64,000 nt of DNA from Anopheles merus (lineage: Eukaryota > Arthropoda > Insecta > Diptera > Culicidae), in NCBI RefSeq assembly GCF_017562075.2, contig NC_054083.1:35114755-35178754 (forward strand), given 5' to 3'. Below are positions 12,101-21,709 of the stretch, piece after piece. The position numbers and the translations under genes are program-made. Positions within the stretch are counted from its first letter, which is position 1. Each line of letters starts with the position of its first letter. The notes under the pieces were generated by a model. It was given only the letters and a program-made list of their open reading frames with translations, was not told the DNA's origin and made no database searches.

Positions 12101-14076
12101 CTTTCCAGGTGATAATTGCCTTCCACTTCATCTTTTTCCTCCATGTTTTTTTTTTGCTTTCTAATTTACTTCGATTCTAATACCCCGTTAACGATCGTGT
12201 GAGCGATACAACCGCCAGAAGATGCGGCGTGAAAGAAAATTGGGAAGAGGGAACTTCTGAGCAATAAATGGCTACATTAATGGAACGAACAACCAGCTGT
12301 GTGGCCTTCGATAACAGACTTGGGCCTTCCAAAGGGCCAATTATACTCCAGTTGCCGGTTGCTGCTCCAAATAGAGACATTTTGTGTTGAGGGAGGGCTC
12401 GAATCCAAGCCTCATTTCACGCAGGGTGTCTTATTATCAAATGTAGAAACTAGGTTAAGGGTCGGTACGGTTTTTTCGGGGAGGCGGATGGGTGGACCAC
12501 GTTATCGTTTTCACACGAAATATAGCAATTTATTGCTGCTCGGAGGTGTCAAGGTTCGGGTATGTGCAGCTATGTGCGCTTTGCTACCAATTTAATTTTC
12601 AAGACGCAATTCATATAATACTAAAAAATATATATCTTAGTTCTTAAAGGAAGTAGCAACTACAGGTTATTCCCAAGATGCACCATTAACGATTGGCTTT
12701 GAAGATATCGTGTAGCTCGAATATCCACGTAAGTTGAATGAATCTATGAAACATCTGGTACCGGGGACATCGTAGACTATCTATATATGTATCAGGTTGC
12801 TGCAGCTGAATCAGTTTTGCAACTAAAAATATAATTTTCCCAACTTCAGGTTGCTATTTTATTTTCTAAAAAAACGACATTTCCAGAACCGGTTGAGTTA
12901 ATGGACTTTCAATATATAATGTTCTATAATCCAAGCAATATTTAAAAAAATAAAAGTTCAAAGATTTGTTTAATCAAAACATGAGAAAATCTTAAAATGT
13001 GGCACGATCTGATGATCAATACAAAGCCAATCGACGATGTATGATCATTTGTATGAAATGCTTACCCAAAATTGAACGCCCCGATTTATGCATACTTTTA
13101 CATACAAACAAATTAGGGACAATTGGTCCGAGTTGGTTCGGCAGACAGTTAACGGACTGGTTATCAATCATTTACTATCACCTTGTTGAAGAAAGATAGA
13201 TAAAATTCGTCAAGGCTTCCCCAAATGTTATTGATGGCCTAATCAACAGTCAAACGTTGTACTAATAAGTCCCCGAACAAGAAAAAAGAAGCTTTATTTT
13301 AAGTTTGACTTAAATTTTAACTTCCAGCATTGACTAATCGGCAACGATTGATCAAGAGCAGATGGATCCAATTGGATGCTGAAAGTATAATTGAGAATCT
13401 AACAAGAGTATAATTAAGAAACTAATACAATCGATCAATCCAAGAATGCCGGGCAACCGATTTTTCCCCTTCCTCAATCATTAGTTTTCCACTAACCCTT
13501 CAGATACACGGGGCAATGACACATTACCTCTCAATCGTCTTCAGCGACTAGACAAAATAGTCAGCACAAAAAAAAACGTTCCGAAGACACTTCGGCCACG
13601 TACGGCCAAGAAACTGGTGGAGGTGGCGGTGTCTCCTCCTTCACCACACACACACACGCGGAGTCGAATACGAGACGAAAAAAAGCACCGTTTTCCGGAT
13701 GTGTCATTGGACCGTTTTCTCGCCGTTTCCTCTCTTTCGCAGTAACGTTACGACCAAACGACAAACTGGAGGCGAAATGGTTGCCTCCAGTGCACACTTG
13801 GACCATCATTCTACAGGCCCGAAAGAGGCGCACATAACAAGGTACACACCTCAGAAAGGAAAAGCCCCACCAAGGGCCGCGGCATTGCGAACGCGTAAAG
13901 AACACGACGAAACCCTACAAGCGCGCGACCGCTTGGGCCCCCGTCGGGTTTCTTGGGCTCCACCGTACCTACTAAGCAAACGCACCCAAATGAAGAATTA
14001 ATAGTTAATAATGCAGTACAGCGAGTTCGGCGGACTCGGCTGCGCTTACCTTTACGTACAACTCCACCGACGACAT
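54..14076 (-). CDS. didum: Class V unconventional myosin heavy chain, 5' part (motor domain), gene runs off left edge
   Basis: Actin-based cargo motor of the class V family, a cytoplasmic ATPase that carries vesicles and organelles. The sequence shows four exons, join of 14050-14076, 1204-2500, 569-1131 and 54-167 on the minus strand. They encode 667 residues with consistent phases (0, 1, 0) and GT-AG boundaries. Seen motifs: N-terminal VWIPHPETVW (SH3-like subdomain), P-loop GESGAGKT at residues 162-169, switch I NSSRFGK near 215-221, switch II DIYGFETF near 445-452, and the actin-binding stretch TTPHYVRCIK at the window edge. These positions agree with vertebrate myosin Va as I know that family. 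The converter, IQ motifs, coiled coil and globular tail are missing because they lie beyond base 1. Class V is chosen over other myosins from LSYLHEP, YTYCGIVLVAINPY and KLQQQFNQHVFKLEQEQY. The symbol is the Drosophila name for its single myosin V. Confidence 0.93.
168..568 (-). other. Myosin V intron 3 (401 nt)
   Basis: AT-rich intron between exons 3 and 4. It contains a short TG/CA run near 415-440 and a homopurine stretch near 508-545. Nothing else is recognised. Confidence 0.85.
569..1131 (-). CDS. didum: Myosin V exon 3 (switch II, relay region, lower 50K and loop 2)
   Basis: The acceptor is TTTTGCAG and the donor is CGCAG followed by GTAAGG. Starts with VLDIYGFETF (switch II) and continues through the relay-helix-like FEQFCINYANEKLQQQF and IDFYDNQPCIDLIESKLG to the variable surface loop GGGDGDAKTAPAAG. 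The loop is glycine and alanine rich. Ends in phase 0. Confidence 0.93.
1132..1203 (-). other. Myosin V intron 2, 72 nt, stop-free and length divisible by three
   Basis: GTGAGC to TTTTGCAG. The intron keeps the reading frame open: retention would add 24 residues directly before switch II. Splicing restores the conserved CFIG-VLDIYGF junction, so it is called an intron. Confidence 0.9.
1204..2500 (-). CDS. didum: Myosin V exon 2 (SH3-like region, P-loop, switch I, upper 50K domain)
   Basis: The acceptor follows a pyrimidine-rich tract ending CTCCAG and the donor is ATAG followed by GTGAGC. Encodes residues 10-441 and the first base of codon 442. It holds the nucleotide-binding P-loop (minus strand 2044-2021) and the switch I motif. 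The segment RFGKFTKLLF departs from the usual RFGKYIEI of class V myosins, a modest lineage difference rather than a break. No internal stop. Confidence 0.93.
3488..3650 (-). mobile_element. Degenerate tRNA-derived SINE, SINE200-like
   Basis: On the minus strand the core reads ACATGCCTGTCATGGGTTTA followed by AGCC, a close variant of an RNA polymerase III B box (GGTTCRANNCC). It is followed by TAGGACTGACTATCTGGCTG and AATAAGTATCGAAAGCC. From memory this order matches the mosquito SINE200 family (GTCATGGGTTCAAGCC, GTAGGACTGACTATCC, AATAAGTCACTGAAAGCC). The A-box end is badly decayed and the borders are approximate. It lies in myosin intron 1, in the same direction as the gene. Confidence 0.6.
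6413..6420. repeat. hAT target-site duplication, left
   Basis: CCCTATAG, identical to the copy at 8070-8077. The eight-base length fits hAT integration. Confidence 0.8.
6421..8069. mobile_element. hAT-superfamily DNA transposon (nonautonomous or decayed), 1649 bp
   Basis: Flanked by an exact 8-bp duplication CCCTATAG at 6413-6420 and 8070-8077. Terminal inverted repeats CAGGTATGTCAAACT and, inverted, CAGCTGTGTCAAACT match at 13 of 15 positions. GCGGCCCGCG islands follow at both ends (6437-6487 and 8005-8046). CAG-starting repeats with TCAAACT and an 8-bp target duplication are typical of hAT elements. The inside is AT-rich with no recognisable transposase; the longest open frame (154 codons from 6426) shows no known domain. 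A middle section (about 6870-7130) differs in composition and may be an older nested insertion. Confidence 0.8.
8070..8077. repeat. hAT target-site duplication, right
   Basis: CCCTATAG, identical to the left copy. Confidence 0.8.
8274..8983. repeat. 26-bp direct repeats bounding the foldback
   Basis: 8274-8299 and 8958-8983 read the same way with one mismatch (core AGCTTGGAAACTGTTA). They bracket the inverted repeat in direct orientation, as left by a local duplication-inversion or an insertion with a target duplication. Confidence 0.75.
8320..8962. repeat. Long inverted (foldback) repeat, 185-bp identical arms
   Basis: Left arm 8320-8504 and right arm 8778-8962 are exact reverse complements over 185 bases by my reading. 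The pairing resumes further in (8558-8597 with 8733-8772, about 5 mismatches in 40) after an insertion of roughly 50 bases on the left side. The unpaired loop is about 135 bases. Transcripts of either strand could fold into a long hairpin. No protein domain is seen in the arms; open frames shared by both are chance products of the duplication. It lies in myosin intron 1. Confidence 0.9.
10020..10950. other. GC-richer island in myosin intron 1
   Basis: Contrasts with the AT-rich flanks. It holds a (CAG)n run near 10159-10180, open frames on both strands without known domains, and a TATAAAC on the plus strand near 10800. It could be a regulatory module or an alternative promoter. No gene is supported. 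Confidence 0.35.
10058..10096 (-). CDS. Possible alternative first coding exon of myosin V
   Basis: Reads MIMHPPDGSGMGK and ends at AAG followed by GTATGT, a donor in phase 0 that would join in frame to DARVWIPHPE at 2500. It lies in a GC-richer island of intron 1 and would give a variant N terminus. The peptide has no family match, unlike the exon at 14050-14076, so this may be chance. Confidence 0.2.
14050..14076 (-). CDS. didum: Myosin V coding exon 1 (start codon, 9 codons)
   Basis: Reads MSSVELYVK and ends at AAG followed by GTAAGC, a good donor in phase 0. It joins in frame to the exon beginning DARVWIPHPE, giving LYVKDARVW, which matches the start of myosin V proteins (LYTKFARVW in vertebrates). 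It is too short to stand out as an open frame by itself, so the call rests on this match, the phase and the donor. The first ATG is used; the codon before it is GCC. Confidence 0.85.
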
Positions 14077-14560
14077 GGCGAGTTTGTGTTGCTAGCTCTG
14101 CTCTGTGAGCTTTTGTTCTATCCGTGGAGGGAGGCTTTTGCTCCGATTTCGGCTTCCAAAAGGTGCGAAGTTCCAATACTCGACCCTAATTCCACCAGCA
14201 CCACCACCTCCACGTACGTATGTATGTGTGTGTGTGAGATGCCGGGTGAGAAGGGGGGGGGGTCTAACTCTCGATTCTAACGCTTATGCTATGGTCGCCG
14301 CGCGTCGTCGTGTGACGTCACAGCAGTGAACAACATCTTGGCAACGCTTCCTTTCCATAGCCATCTTTGACAGCAATAACAACAACAACCATAACACAAT
14401 TCACTCTCACGCACTCGTTACCTGGAACCTCCACCACCAACAAACAATCTGTATCTCACGCGGGTCACGCCACACACACACACACACTGTTGGATCTCTT
14501 TCTCCAGCTTTGCTTACGTCGTGCGAAAATTGCGATAAATGCGTTTGGTGGCTTTCGGTG
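14077..14560 (-). promoter_or_regulatory. Myosin V 5' UTR and promoter region (approximate)
   Basis: Sequence just upstream of the start codon. It contains a perfect palindromic CRE (TGACGTCA, 14313-14320) about 240 bases from the ATG, a TG run at 14221-14236 and an eight- to nine-base G-run near 14257. No convincing TATA box was found on the minus strand. The transcription start is not resolved. Confidence 0.35.
14313..14320. promoter_or_regulatory. Palindromic cAMP-response element
   Basis: Exact TGACGTCA, the full CREB/ATF consensus, upstream of the myosin V start codon. Any binding is inferred. Confidence 0.4.
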
Positions 14561-16440
14561 AGGAAGCCTCACATATCCCCGCTTCCCTCTGCACCCTACC
14601 CCTCTTTCCACAAACGCACCTGTACAAATGCAAGCACACACTAACACGCAAACAGACGGAAGGCGCGTTCGCTTTTCACGTGCTTTTTCTCACTGGGTCA
14701 CAACGGTTGGCTGAGATCGATAGTGAATGCGGTGGTTTGCACAAGGGGGTGATTGGGAGGGGTGGAAAATGGGTTCCCAAAAGGGGGTGGTATTTTTTTT
14801 TTTTATCGCCCAGCCTTCGGGCCACCTTTACTACACACGTTTACCCGCTCGATGCACATGGAGTGGCACGAGGACGGCGGGGAAGGGCACCTGCGATCGG
14901 TAAGGCGGGGGGGAGCGGGGCACGCAACGCTTTGTTTGGGCATAACCTTTCTCACCGCATGGCTGTGCAGCGAGGCTACACACACACACACGCGCACACA
15001 CACGCACAGCGAGCCCAGCAACGAACTTTAAATGTGCAGCTTCAGCGCAATAAAAGACACTTTAATTTCAAACTCTCGTTCCCGTTTCTTCGTTTCCACC
15101 AAACACGAGGAGCACATCGGTAGGTTTCTTAACTTTCTTAAATGCGGTAGAACTTAAAGCCGACGATGACGACGACGGTGGAGGTCGATCGGCCGCCTGT
15201 AAACGAACGACGTACGTCCGCGCGCTACGGAAGGCGAGAGAGAACAAACAAACAGGTTCTTCCTTCGCCCTGCACTGTGTGTGCCCTGGTGCAATCGGAA
15301 TCACGTTCGAAGGGAGGGGAAGAATAATGAACAACAAGAGTGACAGTTCGAGCCCCGCGGTGCGTGTACGTACACGCTTTCGCCCATGGGTGTGTGCGTG
15401 GGGAGCGAGCGAGGCAGGGTTTTTAGTAAGCTTAACGTTGTAAATCCAATTTTCAGTGGATAATTCAATAGTGTTACTTCTTTTAATTCTTTGATGCATT
15501 TGTTTAACAATATAATATTATAACACTGTATGTATAGAAAAGAATGTTTAAATTTTCATCAAAAATGATTCGCTGAATGTTTAGTGTGCAACGATACACT
15601 GGTATAGCAACCCTGCACCACGAGTTATATGCACCAACACACATAGAAAGTCAGCCGCCGCATGAGGTATGTCAAATTCAAATCAAATTGGTGGCGCCCT
15701 CTATGAAAATGCACTTGTACTATCTATTACAGTGAGGCACGTAACGAACGCAAGTGAGGTAGAATAATTTTTAGTAAAAATAACCGCTTTAAGACTTTTT
15801 CAATCATTTTTTTTATTTATACCACCCCGACAAAGATTTACTAAAATATTAATCCCCGAAAATCTTACCCAGTATGTTTGTAGATGATTGTTAAAATTTC
15901 TTCTACTGCTGTTGTTAATTTATCCTGAATCATTTTTTATCGGTTCGAATTATAATTAATTTTAAGAAAATGTAAGATTAGATTGCACATCACATGAGAA
16001 AATCAATAACCAAAAATACAATTCATCCCTTAACCGTCTTTAAACTAGAATTATGATAAGATTCTTCTTTTTTTTTATTGCATGATTACATTTTTTTCGA
16101 AATAATGTTTTACCAATAATAACCAAACACACATTTATATTATCACATAATGAGGCATCGAAATCTTCAAAGAAAAATGTTTACTTCAACCAAAAGTTAA
16201 ACTAAATTACGATGTTGCATAACTATAGGCGTTCAGCGATACTATATCTTAAAGTTGCATAACTTTAGGCGTTTAGAGAAGCCGCGCGGTAGTATTGATG
16301 TTTTCTTAATACTCACCCAGCAGCCCGAACCATCCATTTGCTTCTTCGTTAGATCTTCTCGTCCTGATCTCTTCTGAAGATCGTCGAAGATTCGTGCGAT
16401 CTCTATTTCGGATCATCCTAATTATTGGTGTAAAGTCAAA
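14561..16440. other. Region between myosin V promoter and VAT-1 3' end
   Basis: 14.56-15.42 kb is GC-richer with CA repeats (14979-15007) and G-runs. 15.42-16.44 kb is AT-rich. AATAAA on the minus strand occurs at 15812-15817 and 16074-16079. A 23-bp direct repeat lies at 16214-16236 and 16254-16276. No gene is seen. Confidence 0.5.
16214..16276. repeat. Short direct repeat, 40-bp period
   Basis: GTTGCATAACTATAGGCGTT at 16214 recurs at 16254 with two mismatches over 23 bases. Confidence 0.7.
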
Positions 16441-16487
16441 CAAAAAAAAACCTATTCCACCTAATTACAACGTACAGTTCCATCGGT

Positions 16488-16493
16488 TTTATT
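16488..16493 (-). terminator. Candidate poly(A) signal for the VAT-1 transcript
   Basis: AATAAA on the minus strand, the first canonical one I find downstream of the stop codon at 21690. A U-rich stretch follows about 36 bases later (16441-16452), as expected for a cleavage site. Variant signals exist closer to the stop, e.g. ATTAAA at 19533-19538, so a shorter transcript is possible. Confidence 0.35.
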
Positions 16494-19164
16494 GTTCCAA
16501 TCAGCCACTATTACACATTCATCGGAATTCCTGGGAGGGCGTTATCTCCCATACATCCCGTTCGCAATATATCTCCCCTTGTTCCGTTAAACATCACGCA
16601 TCCCAAAACGACCGATCGCTCCGCGTGTTTTTGTTTTCTGCAATGGACGCACCGAAGAATGTTGTGTAGTGCGCCACCGTTAGGATACAAAACTCTCTAA
16701 TGGAGACGTTGGGGGCACATCCCGCCTGCCTTGGAGCCACGCAACGCATCCCATATCCGGGAGGGAGAAAAATATATATGTGAATGTGTTTCAGTGTGTG
16801 TGTTAGAATGTGTGTATATAAATATGTGTAAATTGTTCTTCCAATACAATATTGATGAGGATGAGGGGATTGGGGTAGGGAGCGATAATCTCTAATATAG
16901 CAATGGGTAGCACTGTGCTTAGCGTTTCTTCAGCTGTAATCTGATACCAAAAGACGTGCTCCTGAACTGGCGATAAAAATCTGGATCACCGTGTCTCCTA
17001 TCGTGTACCCTCGGTGTCTGAGAATACTGCTAGCCATCCCTGATGCCCTCTTCTTCCCCTCTAGCCACACTCCCATATCCCACTGCCCCCTGCAGACGGG
17101 GGAGGTTGTACACAATATTATACGAATATACATATTTATATAGTTGTTTTGATCATTACATATTTCTTCAGTGGATTTGTGTTGTTCGTTATTATAGTTT
17201 TGATTCTTTTATATGTTTTCTCCATATTTTTTTTTCATTCTCAAGCTTTCTTCTTCGATTCCAACTCCCTCCCTCTCTCTTCTTCATTACACACACCAAC
17301 TTTACAGATTTTTCATTTTGTGGCTTCTTAAATATCTATCCTCCATTTTCTCGCCTACCGTACTCGCTCGCTCCCTCTTTTGCGATACAATCCTTGATCC
17401 CTTCGCGTTTCCATTTTCAGCGTTCGATGCTCATATTTCTCTCTCACTACCTCGTAAGAAAGTGTTGTGATAGAGATGATATAGAGAGAGCGATAGAGCA
17501 ATACAAAGGAGCTAAAGTTCAGTAACAAAGCTTCTTTTACGTGTTTTTCCACGGTTGTGTTGTAAGTTAAGTTTTTAGTATATCAATGACAAATCTGCAA
17601 AAAAGCAAGGGAAATATAAGCGGATGCAGAAAGACTGCCTGATCCTTTCTACTTTCATTGATACATCTTCCGAAAAAGAAACGGCCCAACCATCTCCAGA
17701 GATCATGGTCCTTCTGTGGTAATCATTGTGTAAAAACTGGCAAAAGGTGTAGATAAAAACGTTTCCAAAAAGAAAGTAAAGACCCTATAAAAGAATGGTC
17801 TCTTCTCCGGCAAGCAATAGACACTTCGGAACTGGCGTCTCTAATAGACGCGCGCGCGCAGAGTGATAGGCGCTAGATATATTCAAAAAGCTTTTTGTAT
17901 GTAGACAAATATCTCCCTAATTAAGCAGCATCCAGAAAGATCTGGTTTACCAAACGATGGGGATCATCACTGAGTGCCCAAAAAAGTGTGCTTTGGATAT
18001 GTGTACAATCAGGAGAACCAACTTCCGTTATGCTATCTAAGCTCCAGTACGGATTGACTTCATCGGTGCCAAAAAAGGCCTACACTTTTCGGTAAAAGGA
18101 TATTTGTAAGAAATGTATCTCATATGCGAAAGGCGACTGCGTACGCAACCGTTAAAAATCCATCCAGCCAAAAATTACAGTCTCACAAGCAGCGCACAGC
18201 GATGTGTTGTTGCACCAGCAATTAGCATCTAAAAGCTTTTTTTGTTGGAAATATGTCGTCACTACTCTACTGAATTATATTTGAAACCTTTTCCCCCATT
18301 TGAAATGGTTTACATGAGCATTGCGGTATGCTTGTTCGCTCTTGCAGGCTCATTTTGTCCTGGAAGCTATACAGGGTTCCACAGGTATGGCAGTGTTCGG
18401 GATCAATTATGGATGCGGGGGTGTTTGAAAAAAATGATGTTCAAAAAGTCTTACTGACCGTTTTGTAAATGTTTAACTGTGCTTTCTTGTTAAAATCCGA
18501 GCCATCATGATGGGGGCTCCTAAATGTTTCCCTTTCTGGTTCACTTGTGAAACATTCCGGTGGTGATACGGGTTTGATTTAAAAAAAAAAGCAGTATTTT
18601 TTGCTTGAAGTAGAAAGTGGTTGCATTGTCCATGTAAAAAGGCTTCCATTTTAAAGTCTTTCATTGTTGTGTGTGCCGCTGAGCGCAGAGCTGTGTTAGA
18701 AAAACGATAAGCGTACACACACACACGTAGCTGTAAATGGCTACATACAAAACGTTCGTACGAAGCTATGCGCCTATAGGGTAGAAACTCCCAATCTACA
18801 GATTCAAATGATGAGGCTCTTGTGAGTGTGCAACAAGTGGTGAAACCCACTCGTCCCCGGTCGGTGTGTCCTGTATTGTTTCAATTCTAGCTACTTTTCC
18901 TTTCCCACTCGGTAAATGTTTCCGTTTCCAAATAAATGTATGCATTTTGTGATCAGTGGGACAAATTATGGCTACTATTTATCGTCACCTCTTCCTACTA
19001 GTACGTTCCACAGCTCATCATCATAGCATTTTATATTACACAGATACAGTTGATAGCAAAGAATAGATTAACACGCGCTCTCTCTCTCTCCCCCTTCAAG
19101 CACTCTTTGCTCATGCACATTTCAGCAGGATTCCCTTCGGTTTGAACGAAGATTTTCCCACCCT

Positions 19165-19183
19165 GAGAGAGAGAGAGAGAGAG
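19165..19183. repeat. (GA)n microsatellite
   Basis: Uninterrupted GA run of about 19 bases. Could also bind GAGA-type factors. Confidence 0.8.
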
Positions 19184-21689
19184 CAGCCGCCCTAACGATA
19201 TCTGCTGAAGCTCAAAGAAACAACAGTGCCAACAGAGTGCATCATCATCATTATCATCATTGTCATTATGTATGAAAAGCCAACAAAATATACATCCCAC
19301 TATTTGGGGGGTTTTAGGGGGGAAAGAAGCCTACACCGCATACATATACATACACGTTTACGCGCTTTTAGAGTAGCATTTATAAAGATTTCGTATAAGA
19401 ATCACGTTCCGTCAGCATGGAAAGCTCTCTCTAGAGAGCGGTTTTTTGTTTAACACGGTTCCTTTTAGTACCGTCGTAGCCGTAATGGATCAAATGCCGT
19501 TATTATATGCGTGAATTAGGTTTAAGATTAGTTTTAATGCAGTAATAGTAAAGCAGTTTTGGCGAGCAATTATACCAGTAGAGTGAACAATTAGTATTAA
19601 TATTAACGCTAAAGAGAATGATGGGGGGGGGGCAGGGGGGATTCGGAAAAAATAAAACAAAACAAAACACAAAACCCTTTTATAAATCTCAGGCTTTACA
19701 ATTATTATCCACTTTTTGTTTTCATCTCCATTTTATGTCGCAAAACATGACGAATTGTGTAAAATGTAAAAAATAATAATTATATCCGCGCGTTCCGCTG
19801 GGGCCTCCGTTAATTTATACAAAAATCGATATAATGCGAAAAAGCACACACCCCGCCCCCTGGGGCTGGTTCATTTTTATATAATTACTATACTCTTTTG
19901 ACATGCTTCCTGCAGACGATGCTGCATTGTGTGTGCATTGTGGGCGTGCCTTTCTTGTTCTCAATAACACAACACCGCCTGTTGCCCATAACACACACTC
20001 ACACACCTACAAAACCATATTTTTAAACAAGAACAATAATGCATATATGTGGGGTGCGCGCGCGCCCGGGGTGATGATCAATTTGGAAAAAAACAAACGG
20101 TTCACAAGGACACCCGAAACCCCGGAACCGAACGAGCAAATCATGGCTAACATATGTGTGTGTTTTTTTTTTCGTTCTTTTTCTCATCGTTTTTGTTTTA
20201 TAATTTTAGCAGATAATTGTTGGAATTTACTTTCCCACGTACCCTCAGTGCGCGCAAGAAAGTAACCTCTCCTACTGTAATTAATTACATAAAAAAACGG
20301 AAACGGAACCGATGATGATACCGGTAAAACGTAAAATGAATCAATTTCGATTAGTTATGCTCTGCAGGCACCATCATCATAACACAGGGAGGCAGGCTTG
20401 GATGATGATACATTATGGGCAGCAGCTTGTCTGTGACGGCGACGCAAACAGTACAATATGAGAAAAAAAATATTACAATTAGATATTTAAATATTACATA
20501 AAAATGACACATATTTAAAAAAAATAAAGGAAGAAACGATCCCGATCCCCTAATTATACTCCTTATCGTATCCGCGCTCGGGTGTGTGTCTTGTGTGTTG
20601 CTGTGTGCTCTTGTGTGTGAGAAGATGTCCATTTAGTGCGCAATTCTGGTTTCATTGTTTCGTTTGCTCCCTAAAACCCTGCCCTGGTTCGACGCTATTA
20701 CTTCTTAGGCCACACACACACACACGCACTGAAAATTTTTCGTTCTGAATCGTTCCTGCGAAGGAATATCGATGTTCACACACGCTGAAATCTTGACGTT
20801 GTCGTTTATAGTTTAGGCTTTAGCGGAAAGCAGCAAAATGGGGAGGGGGGGGGGGTTTAAAAAGAACAATGATGCTTGCAAGTACAAGGAAGGAAAACGA
20901 ATGAAGAGAGATGAGATCAACGTTCGCACAAACCACCCAATTGCATCATCTCTTCCTGCGGCGATCGCTCGGCATAGATCGTTTGAGCGTGTTGCATACC
21001 CGGCTAGGTTTCTAAACATTCCCTCCCCTTCTTCTTTTCATAACGTTGGTTTCTCTAGTTTCAGGCTGTTCTTCCACTTAACGAGCAACATTTCCCACGT
21101 ATTATCATATGATTATGTTCGCATGTATGTGTTATTAGTTTTGTTCGCCTTTTTTCTCTCACTCGCCCCGTCCTGTTGCCTCTTGCTGCGTACGTTTCAT
21201 TATAGTGGCGGGCCTTTCTGTAGTGTAGTAGCTTCTTATAGTGTGTGATGCAGTTGAGGGGGGGTTAGGTGGTTAGCGGGGGTGATGATTTCGGTTGCTG
21301 CGTATGACTTTTCGTATGCTTGCTTGCCATTAGATATATTTATAATATATATATTTATAGTTGCTCGGCGCTGCTGCTCTTCCTCTTATCTTTGCAATTC
21401 CTCCAGTGGGGATGATGAAGCTGGGACGAAGTGGGGAGGAAGGAGCGGGTTTTTTTTGTTAAATTGTGGCACACGAAACACCGACAGATGCACGCGCGCG
21501 CGATCCCCGCGCACGATCAGCAGCCTGTTTTGGCTGCGCGACACCGGGACGCGCGGTGTGTGTTTGGGGGTGTGTGTTGTGGAAGTAAAAAAAAAACAGT
21601 AAAATAGTTCAATGAAGGAGCGGGTTTTGGGATAGTTGTTGTGCTTTGTTGCAATGCTTCTAGTGTGTGGTTGCGGTGCCGCTAACCGT

Positions 21690-21709
21690 TCAACTCGATT
21701 CCTTCTTCT
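21690..21709 (-). CDS. VAT1: VAT-1-like terminal coding exon
   Basis: Acceptor GCTTACAG after a strong pyrimidine tract. It completes E and adds KKESS before TGA. Retention of the preceding 98-nt intron would give an unrelated longer end. The short, charged continuation fits the tail. Confidence 0.85.

Larger units (their letters stand above)
2501..14049 (-). other. Myosin V intron 1 (11.5 kb)
   Basis: Separates the 9-codon first exon from the motor exons. Contents seen: a SINE remnant (3.5-3.65 kb), a hAT element (6.42-8.07 kb), a long foldback repeat (8.32-8.96 kb), AT-rich DNA at 11.1-11.75 kb and 12.6-13.5 kb, and a GC-richer island at 10.0-10.95 kb with an alternative first-exon candidate. 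From 3.9 to 6.4 kb there is no supported gene, only a possible plus-strand first exon at 5871-5909. Confidence 0.85.
16465..21689 (-). other. Possible long VAT-1 3' UTR (about 5.2 kb)
   Basis: No supported gene. The stretch mixes AT-rich and pyrimidine-rich segments, a GA repeat (19165-19183), a CA repeat near 20711 and G-runs (19622-19638, 20838-20855). It is called a 3' UTR only because no canonical AATAAA occurs nearer to the stop codon. RNA data would settle it. Confidence 0.3.

Noticed and set aside
14539..15499. Long open frames on both strands at 14.5-15.5 kb
   Set aside because: They translate CA/TG repeats (THTHAHTH, VCVCVRVCVCV) and G-runs, so they are repeat artefacts.
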